Program-made: the position numbers and the translations under genes
Notes under the pieces: generated by a model
Seen by the model: the letters and a program-made list of their open reading frames with translations, nothing else
Databases searched by the model: none
What the model was told of the DNA's origin: nothing
Shown here: positions 59,380 through 64,000 of the stretch, in pieces
How positions within the stretch are numbered: position 1 is the stretch's first letter
Layout: every line of letters begins with the position of its first letter
DNA from: Planctomycetota bacterium
GTDB lineage: Bacteria > Planctomycetota > Brocadiia > SM23-32 > JAKLEA01
Length of the DNA stretch: 64,000 nucleotides
Direction of reading: 5' to 3'
NCBI GenBank assembly: GCA_022711755.1
Contig: JAKLEA010000006.1
Span: 248,001-312,000, forward strand

Positions 59380-60297
59380 TTATGCTCTCCAACCGGACGG
59401 CATAAGGCGATCCATGAGCGCTTCGAAGGCATCGTTGTCAAAAAAGCTGATTACAAGCTTCCCGCCTTTACGTTTTGTCTGGATAGTTACCTTGGTGCCC
59501 AGACATTCAGTCAACCGCGACTCCAAGTCGGCAATGTGTGCTGTTTTTGGAGTGCCACCGGATTTTAATCGGTGTTGAGGCTGATTTTCAGCCAATCTGG
59601 CGGCAAGTCGTTCCGTATCGCGGACGGAAAGCCCTTCCTTTACAACTGTTCGGAACAGTTCCTGCATCAATTCAGGCTCTTTTAAGCTCAGAATCGCGCG
59701 AGCGTGTCCGGCGCTAAGAGTTCCTTCAGCTATGCGATCCTGCATTTCAGGGGGCAGATCAAGGAGCCGTATGAAGTTTGCCAGGGAAGACCTTTCGATT
59801 CCGATTCGCTCGGCTGCTTCCTCCTGTGTGATACCGAGGCGCGATATCATGGATCGAAACCCTTTTGCTTTTTCGATGGGATTCAGGTCTTCTCGTTGGA
59901 TGTTTTCTATCAGGGCGATTTCCAGCATCTTTTCGTCCGGAAAGTCCTTATAAACAACAGGAACTGTTTTCAATCCTGCTGCAATGGCTGCCCGTAATCT
60001 GCGTTCTCCTGCTACTAATTGTATCCCTTGCGTTGATTTTCTGACAACAAGCGGTTGGAGGATGCCGTTTTTGCTGATTGAATCCACAAGGCCCTGGAAT
60101 GATGCCCCTGCGATAGTTTCACGAGGCTGGTATGGATTTGGCTTGATATCCGCCGGATTCAGTGCTTGGGTTGTCGTTTCCACAATGGTTTGCTGTTGTT
60201 GCGGTATTGCCTGCGGTTGTGGGGTGGCTTTCCGCGCCTCAGATACGCCCCCCAACAACGATTCAAGCCCCTTGCCCAGTTTTTCTCTGGTGGACAT
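59380..60297 (-). CDS. parB: Chromosome-partitioning protein ParB
   Basis: Start 60297 (MSTREKLGKGLESLLGG) has GGAGG 9 bases upstream. In the 305-residue protein the N-terminal LGKGLESLLGG segment is the ParA-contacting motif. The CTPase/ParB N domain holds KPNPYQPRE, LVAGERRLRAA and ENIQREDLNPIEKA (about 70-150). A helix-turn-helix follows (TQEEAAERIGIERSSLANFI), and a C-terminal dimer domain ends it. It binds parS, spreads as a CTP-dependent clamp and recruits SMC/ParA for chromosome segregation. No parA adjoins; the gene upstream is hcp. Two perfect parS sites flank the start region, so it may regulate its own transcription. Confidence 0.95.
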   Translation of the reverse strand: MSTREKLGKGLESLLGGVSEARKATPQPQAIPQQQQTIVETTTQALNPADIKPNPYQPRETIAGASFQGLVDSISKNGILQPLVVRKSTQGIQLVAGERRLRAAIAAGLKTVPVVYKDFPDEKMLEIALIENIQREDLNPIEKAKGFRSMISRLGITQEEAAERIGIERSSLANFIRLLDLPPEMQDRIAEGTLSAGHARAILSLKEPELMQELFRTVVKEGLSVRDTERLAARLAENQPQHRLKSGGTPKTAHIADLESRLTECLGTKVTIQTKRKGGKLVISFFDNDAFEALMDRLMPSGWRA

Positions 60298-60328
60298 TAT
60301 CCATTCCTCCATTCTCTGAAGACGAAAA

Positions 60329-60344
60329 TGTTTCACGTGAAACA
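60329..60344. promoter_or_regulatory. parS site 1
   Basis: TGTTTCACGTGAAACA is an exact copy of the 16-bp canonical bacterial parS palindrome. It lies 32 bases upstream of the parB start codon, where ParB binding could also repress parB. Confidence 0.92.
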
Positions 60345-60362
60345 ATTTCCTGTGTTTTTAAT

Positions 60363-60409
60363 GGAAAAGCCATCAGCCCTCTCCATGACATATGGTCCGT
60401 GGCTTTTCC
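60363..60409. repeat. Long-loop inverted repeat between the parS sites
   Basis: GGAAAAGCCA (60363-60372) is perfectly inverted at TGGCTTTTCC (60400-60409), with a 27-base loop that contains CCATGACATATGG. No T run follows on either strand, so it is not an obvious terminator. It lies between the two parS sites. Confidence 0.5.
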
Positions 60410-60471
60410 CTGTTGCATTCAACATATCCATCTCGGAAGCACATTTCCAGGAAATTTCCCTCTTATTACAG

Positions 60472-60513
60472 AAAAAACCCGCCGCATCTGCTCGGTCTGG
60501 CAAACGCGGCGGG
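60472..60513 (-). terminator. Rho-independent terminator after hcp
   Basis: On the minus strand CCCGCCGC (60513-60506) pairs with GCGGCGGG (60485-60478) and is followed by six T (60477-60472). It lies 43 bases after the hcp stop and separates the Rrf2-hcp unit from parB. Confidence 0.8.
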
Positions 60514-60518
60514 TAAAT

Positions 60519-60534
60519 TGTTTCACGTGAAACA
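60519..60534. promoter_or_regulatory. parS site 2
   Basis: A second perfect TGTTTCACGTGAAACA lies 190 bases from site 1, between the hcp stop codon and its terminator. Paired perfect sites beside parB are typical of an origin-proximal partition locus. Confidence 0.92.
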
Positions 60535-60555
60535 ATTTTTGTCCTCGTGCCGATC

Positions 60556-61848
60556 TTATCCCAGGATAGCCTTTAAATCTTCCTCCGGGGTGGTTATCGG
60601 CTTCAGGCTGAACTTGTCCTGCAATACGGCAACGACGTTAGGCGTCAGGAAAGCGGGCAGGCTCGGCCCTATCCTGATGTTCTTGATTCCAAGATGCAGA
60701 AGTGTCAGCAGGATTGCGACTGCTTTCTGCTCATACCATGATAGAACGAGGGTGAGCGGCAGGTCATTCACGCTGCACTTGAACGCTCCCGCCAGCGCAA
60801 CTGCTATCTGTATGGCGGAATACGCGTTGTTACACTGTCCGATGTCGAGCAGTCTCGGTATTCCGCCGATATCTCCGAAATCCTTGTCGTTGAAGCGATA
60901 CTTCCCGCATGCCAGCGTCAGGATCACACAGTCCTGAGGAACAATCTCTGCGAGTTGAGTATAGTAGTTCCGTCCCGGCTTTGCGCCGTCACAGCCACCG
61001 ATCAAGAAGAAATGGCGTATTTTACCGTCTTTGACCGCGCCTATGACCTTATCCGCCAGGCTGAGAACCACGTTATGATGGAATCCCGTCAGCAGCTTCC
61101 CGCCAGTGGTTTCCTGCAGCGGCGGACACGCCGTCGCTTTTGCGATCACTGCCGAGAAGTCATGTCCCTTCAAATGTGTCGCGCCGGGAATACCCGCGAT
61201 GCCGCAGGTGAAAAGCCTGTCGAGGTATGTGTCCTTAGGCGGCTGCTGTATGCAGTTTGTCGTCGCTAGAATCGCACCCGGGAACTGCGCAAATTCCTTC
61301 TTCTGGTTCTGCCACGCAGTCCCGTAATTTCCCACAAGATGTTTGTATTTCTTGAGTTCCGGATACGCATGCAGGGGCAGCATCTCTCCGTGCGTATATA
61401 CGTTCACGCCCTTCCCCTCGCTCTGCTTGAGCAGTTCGCTGAGGTCCAGAAGGTCGTGGCCCGTAACGAGTATGCCCGGCCCAGCCTTTGTCCCCGTCGA
61501 AACTTCTACCGGCCCTGGCTGTCCGAACTTTGCCACATGCGCCTTGTCCAGCATTTCCATGCAGCGCAGGTTCATCTCCCCGCAGCGCAGGACAAGCTCC
61601 AGCATGCGGTTCAGATCGAAGTCCACGTTTGTGAGAGTGGCGAACAATGCCTCGTGCATGAAAGCGTCAACCTGTTCATCCTTTGCTCCAAGCTGGCGAG
61701 CATGATACGCATATGCGGCCACACCCTTCAGCCCGAAGAGCAGCGTGTCCTGCAGCGATGCGATGTCCTCGTTTTTTCCGCAGACGCCGATCTTTGTGCA
61801 TCCCGTCCCGCCCGCCGTCTGCTCGCACTGATAACAGAACATTGACAT
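60556..61848 (-). CDS. hcp: Hydroxylamine reductase / hybrid-cluster protein, short form
   Basis: Hcp uses a hybrid Fe-S-O cluster to reduce NO or hydroxylamine. The 430-residue protein starts FCYQCEQTAGGTGCTKIGVC, giving C5, C8, C17 and C23, the C-x2-C-x8-C-x5-C binding motif of a [4Fe-4S] cluster. Hybrid-cluster ligand regions are visible: THGEMLPLHAYPELK, TTNCIQQPPK, GGCDGAKPGRNYY, LACGKYRFN and GQCNNAYSAI. It is about 110 residues shorter than the usual 540-550, with the loss following the Cys motif, which corresponds to the short (class III) form. Its ATG overlaps the Rrf2 regulator stop (TAATG). A terminator follows. Confidence 0.93.
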   Translation of the reverse strand: MSMFCYQCEQTAGGTGCTKIGVCGKNEDIASLQDTLLFGLKGVAAYAYHARQLGAKDEQVDAFMHEALFATLTNVDFDLNRMLELVLRCGEMNLRCMEMLDKAHVAKFGQPGPVEVSTGTKAGPGILVTGHDLLDLSELLKQSEGKGVNVYTHGEMLPLHAYPELKKYKHLVGNYGTAWQNQKKEFAQFPGAILATTNCIQQPPKDTYLDRLFTCGIAGIPGATHLKGHDFSAVIAKATACPPLQETTGGKLLTGFHHNVVLSLADKVIGAVKDGKIRHFFLIGGCDGAKPGRNYYTQLAEIVPQDCVILTLACGKYRFNDKDFGDIGGIPRLLDIGQCNNAYSAIQIAVALAGAFKCSVNDLPLTLVLSWYEQKAVAILLTLLHLGIKNIRIGPSLPAFLTPNVVAVLQDKFSLKPITTPEEDLKAILG

Positions 61849-62288
61849 TACTTGTCTCCTTTCAACTGATTACAAGAATCCTTCTCGAATTCTCCCAACA
61901 CATCAAGCAGAGTAGTCTCCCGCAAGAGCCGGAGCAACTCAGCCTGTAACTCACTTAACTTTGCCGAAATACGACATTCTCCCTGCCGAGGGCATATGCC
62001 CTCGCCCAGCAGGCAGCGACTTACAGCCACCGGTCCCTGTATCGCTTCGATCACCTGCGCCAGAGTTATTTCCTTCGGTTCCATCGCCAGGCGAAAACCG
62101 CCCGTCGCGCCTCGTTTGCAAACAAGCAACCCGGCTTTCTGCATTCGCTTAAGTATCTTGTGCGAATACGGAAGCGGCACATTGGAAATCCTGGCGAGCT
62201 CCGAAGCGGTTCTCGTCTGATCTTTACGTTGCGCCATGACAACCAGTATCCGCATCGCGTAATCAGTATCCTGTCTCAGAAGAGTCAT
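61848..62288 (-). CDS. Rrf2-family [2Fe-2S]-type transcriptional regulator (NsrR/IscR-like)
   Basis: Start 62288 (MTLLRQDTDYAMR) has GGAG 6 bases upstream. The 146-residue protein has the Rrf2 winged helix (ASELARISNVPLPYSHKILK, RGATGGFRLA) and three cysteines C92, C99 and C105 in CLLGEGICPRQGEC for an iron-sulfur cluster. Spacing (C-x6-C-x5-C) is slightly longer than in NsrR or IscR. Linkage with hcp makes sensing of NO or a related redox signal likely, with the apo or nitrosylated form releasing DNA. A 9-9-9 inverted repeat at 62323-62349 overlaps the promoter and is the probable operator, so the operon is autoregulated. Confidence 0.9.
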   Translation of the reverse strand: MTLLRQDTDYAMRILVVMAQRKDQTRTASELARISNVPLPYSHKILKRMQKAGLLVCKRGATGGFRLAMEPKEITLAQVIEAIQGPVAVSRCLLGEGICPRQGECRISAKLSELQAELLRLLRETTLLDVLGEFEKDSCNQLKGDK

Positions 62289-62322
62289 TCTTTTCTCCAT
62301 GAGATGCTAACCATGCCGACTT

Positions 62323-62349
62323 CATTCTGGACTATTATTATCCAGAATG
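62323..62349. promoter_or_regulatory. Operator-like inverted repeat of the Rrf2-hcp operon
   Basis: CATTCTGGA (62323-62331) and TCCAGAATG (62341-62349) form a perfect 9-base inverted repeat with a 9-base centre. It covers the spacer and -10 element of the promoter, as expected for a repressor site. Confidence 0.7.
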
Positions 62350-62362
62350 GATGATGTGTCAA
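62334..62362 (-). promoter_or_regulatory. Sigma-70-like promoter of the Rrf2-hcp operon
   Basis: On the minus strand TTGACA (62362-62357), a 17-base spacer and AATAAT (62339-62334) lie 45 bases before the regulator start at 62288. Confidence 0.7.
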
Positions 62363-62523
62363 GCACTTTTTCTTTTTCAATCCATTTTTTATGGTGAATC
62401 ACGCCATAAGAAATCGTCTTGACCTTCAATGCCGCATATACATATCCTTCAGTCCTTTGCGGACACCGGAAGTTTCCTGATTTCAGAGATTACCGCGTAA
62501 TTCTTGGCTCCATTTTCCAAGCA

Positions 62524-64000
62524 ATGCTTTTGGCGACATTCCAGAACGTCAGCAAATACTACGGCGCTCAGGTCGTCCTGAACGGCGCGTCGTTCCAGAT
62601 TTATTCCGACACGAAACTCGGTCTGATCGGACCGAACGGCTGCGGCAAGACGACCATTCTCCGCATCCTGCTCGGTCATGAGCCGCCGACGTCCGGGCTG
62701 GCCTCCCTGACGAGCGGGACGCGGGTTGGCTACGTCCCGCAACACGTCGAATACGACGAGGGCGAGACGGTGATGGACCATCTGCTGGCCGACCATGCGC
62801 GCGTCGCGGAGGAGTTGCGCGCGCAGGAGGACCGCCTCGCCGCGGCGACGGGGGACGCCGTGCAGAAGGCCATGCGGGCGTATCAGCGCGCGCGGGACGT
62901 CTTCGAGCGCACGGGGGGGGATCATTTCCCGGAGCGCGCCCGCGCGATGCTTGACGCGCTCGGCCTTGGGGACCGCTGCGAGCAGTTGATCGGCTCGCTC
63001 TCCGGAGGGGAGCGCAACATCCTGTCACTCACCCACGCGCTGCTTGCGGAGCCGGACCTGCTTGTGCTCGACGAGCCTGCAAATCACCTTGATTACCTCG
63101 GCGTGGCTTGGCTTGAGGATTTTCTGTCCAAGTTCCGGGGCGCGGTTCTCGTTGTTTCGCACAACCGCTACCTTCTTGACCGCGTGGTCGGCGGCATACT
63201 TCAACTTCAAAACGGGAAGATAGACGCTTACACGGGTAATTATTCGGAATACCGCGCGACGCGGCTGCGGGAGCTTATGGCCCAGCAGCGCGAATACGAG
63301 GCCAACCAGAAGCGCCTTGCGAAGCTGGAGGCGCTCGTCCTAAAGATGCAGAACATCGCGCAGGGGCACGACGACACGACCTGGGGGAAGCGATTGAAGG
63401 CGAGGAGGACGCAGCTTGAGCGCGCCCGCGCGGAGGCAGTTGAAAAGCCGCAACTGGAGGAGGACTCGATCAAGGCCCGATTCACAGCCGAGGCCTCGCA
63501 GGCGGACATCGCCCTCGACATGCGCGGGTATACAAAGTCATACGGCGATCTCTCGCTGTTCGAAGGCGCCGACCTCCAGATCTCTTGCGGGGAGAGAGTC
63601 GCCCTTGTCGGCGTCAACGGTTGCGGCAAAACGAGCCTGCTGCGGGATGTTGTCGAGCGCGGCTCCTGGGAGAATCCCGTCATCCGCGTCGGCCCGACCA
63701 TGACCATCGGCTACGGCGCGCAGAATCAGGAGATTCTCAACCACGAGGGAACCGTCCTGGACGAGATCATGAACATTGATTACACGTCCTACGGGACGGC
63801 GCGAAGCCTGCTGGCGCGGTTCCTGTTCGACGACGACGATATGAAAAAGAAGATATCGTCGCTTTCCGGGGGTGAGCGCAACCGGCTGCAACTAGCGCGG
63901 TTGATGTTGCAGAAACCGAATTTTCTGATCCTCGACGAGCCGACCAACCACCTTGATATCCCCGCGCGGGAAGCGATTGAGGAGGCATTGTCGGATTACG
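62524..64000 (+). CDS. ABC-F family ATPase, 3' end beyond the window
   Basis: The ATG at 62524 opens a frame of 492 codons to the right edge. Two ABC cassettes are present without membrane segments. The first has Walker A GPNGCGKTT, signature LSGGERN and Walker B LVLDEPANHLD; the second has GVNGCGKTS, LSGGERNRL and LILDEPTNHLD. The linker between them (about 245-335) is helical and charged, as in ABC-F proteins. These act on the ribosome in translation or antibiotic protection rather than in transport. The first cassette has A in place of the usual T of DEPTNHLD. The C-terminal extension that distinguishes Uup, EttA and others lies outside, so the subfamily is open. Confidence 0.9.
   Translation, partial: MLLATFQNVSKYYGAQVVLNGASFQIYSDTKLGLIGPNGCGKTTILRILLGHEPPTSGLASLTSGTRVGYVPQHVEYDEGETVMDHLLADHARVAEELRAQEDRLAAATGDAVQKAMRAYQRARDVFERTGGDHFPERARAMLDALGLGDRCEQLIGSLSGGERNILSLTHALLAEPDLLVLDEPANHLDYLGVAWLEDFLSKFRGAVLVVSHNRYLLDRVVGGILQLQNGKIDAYTGNYSEYRATRLRELMAQQREYEANQKRLAKLEALVLKMQNIAQGHDDTTWGKRLKARRTQLERARAEAVEKPQLEEDSIKARFTAEASQADIALDMRGYTKSYGDLSLFEGADLQISCGERVALVGVNGCGKTSLLRDVVERGSWENPVIRVGPTMTIGYGAQNQEILNHEGTVLDEIMNIDYTSYGTARSLLARFLFDDDDMKKKISSLSGGERNRLQLARLMLQKPNFLILDEPTNHLDIPAREAIEEALSDY

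Overview
ORGANISM. The window is 64 kb of mostly GC-rich bacterial DNA with short intergenic gaps, operons whose start and stop codons overlap (GTGA, TTGA, ATGA), and regular use of TTG and GTG starts. Lipobox signal peptides on several large glycoside hydrolases, a Tat-dependent Gfo/Idh/MocA dehydrogenase, UroD-like and HEAT-repeat proteins, TMTC-like TPR membrane proteins and an ECF sigma factor point to an uncultured, Gram-negative, polysaccharide-degrading bacterium. The gene content resembles the PVC group or neighbouring lineages (Planctomycetota, Lentisphaerota, Sumerlaeota, Hydrogenedentota type). No rRNA or tRNA gene is visible, so the phylum is inference. Hydroxylamine reductase, two-subunit iron-sulfur fumarase and an AmmeMemoRadiSam protein B suggest anaerobic or microaerobic life. 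LAYOUT. 1-2 kb: PfkB kinase (cut by the left edge) and a Tat-exported dehydrogenase. 2.3-6.2 kb: glycosyltransferase, acyltransferase and TPR membrane protein in one operon. 6.2-8.0 kb: sodium:solute symporter with a 50-residue membrane partner. 8.1-10.8 kb: malic enzyme and fumarase alpha and beta. 11-14.5 kb: TM2 protein, nadA, UroD-like protein and HEAT protein. 14.8-18.4 kb: dehydrogenase, enolase-superfamily enzyme and MFS transporter, probably a sugar-acid uptake and catabolism operon. 18.4-19.1 kb: AT-rich islet. 19.1-29 kb: five-gene minus-strand cluster of exported, mostly unassigned glycoside-hydrolase-like proteins. 29-33.7 kb: AmmeMemoRadiSam B, mnmE (carrying an in-frame palindromic repeat) and a GH5 lipoprotein. 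33.7-36.6 kb: AT-richer Type IIG restriction-modification protein. 37-41 kb: ECF sigma factor, small membrane protein and two large paralogous membrane proteins; two transcription units share a 46-bp promoter-like block. 41-42.8 kb: second TPR/TMTC-like protein. 43-47.4 kb: tandem Cys-rich paralogs, then STAS antagonist, RsbW-like kinase, receiver, sigma-54-type activator with an altered GAFTGA loop, and D-lyxose isomerase-like cupin. 47.6-53.7 kb: membrane protein, SGNH hydrolase, GH2/GH5-like lipoprotein and serA. 54-59.4 kb: AT-richer exopolysaccharide-type trio (DUF5060 hydrolase, processive GT2, ArnT/PMT-like protein). 59.4-62.4 kb: parB without adjacent parA, two perfect parS sites, and an Rrf2-hcp operon with a clear promoter and operator. 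62.5 kb to the end: ABC-F ATPase, cut by the right edge. HOW IT FITS. Exported glycosidases release sugars, symporter and MFS proteins import them, and dehydrogenase, enolase-family, isomerase and kinase steps feed central metabolism. The most novel parts are the ECF regulon with its duplicated target gene, the partner-switch plus atypical sigma-54 activator operon, and the repeat carried inside mnmE.
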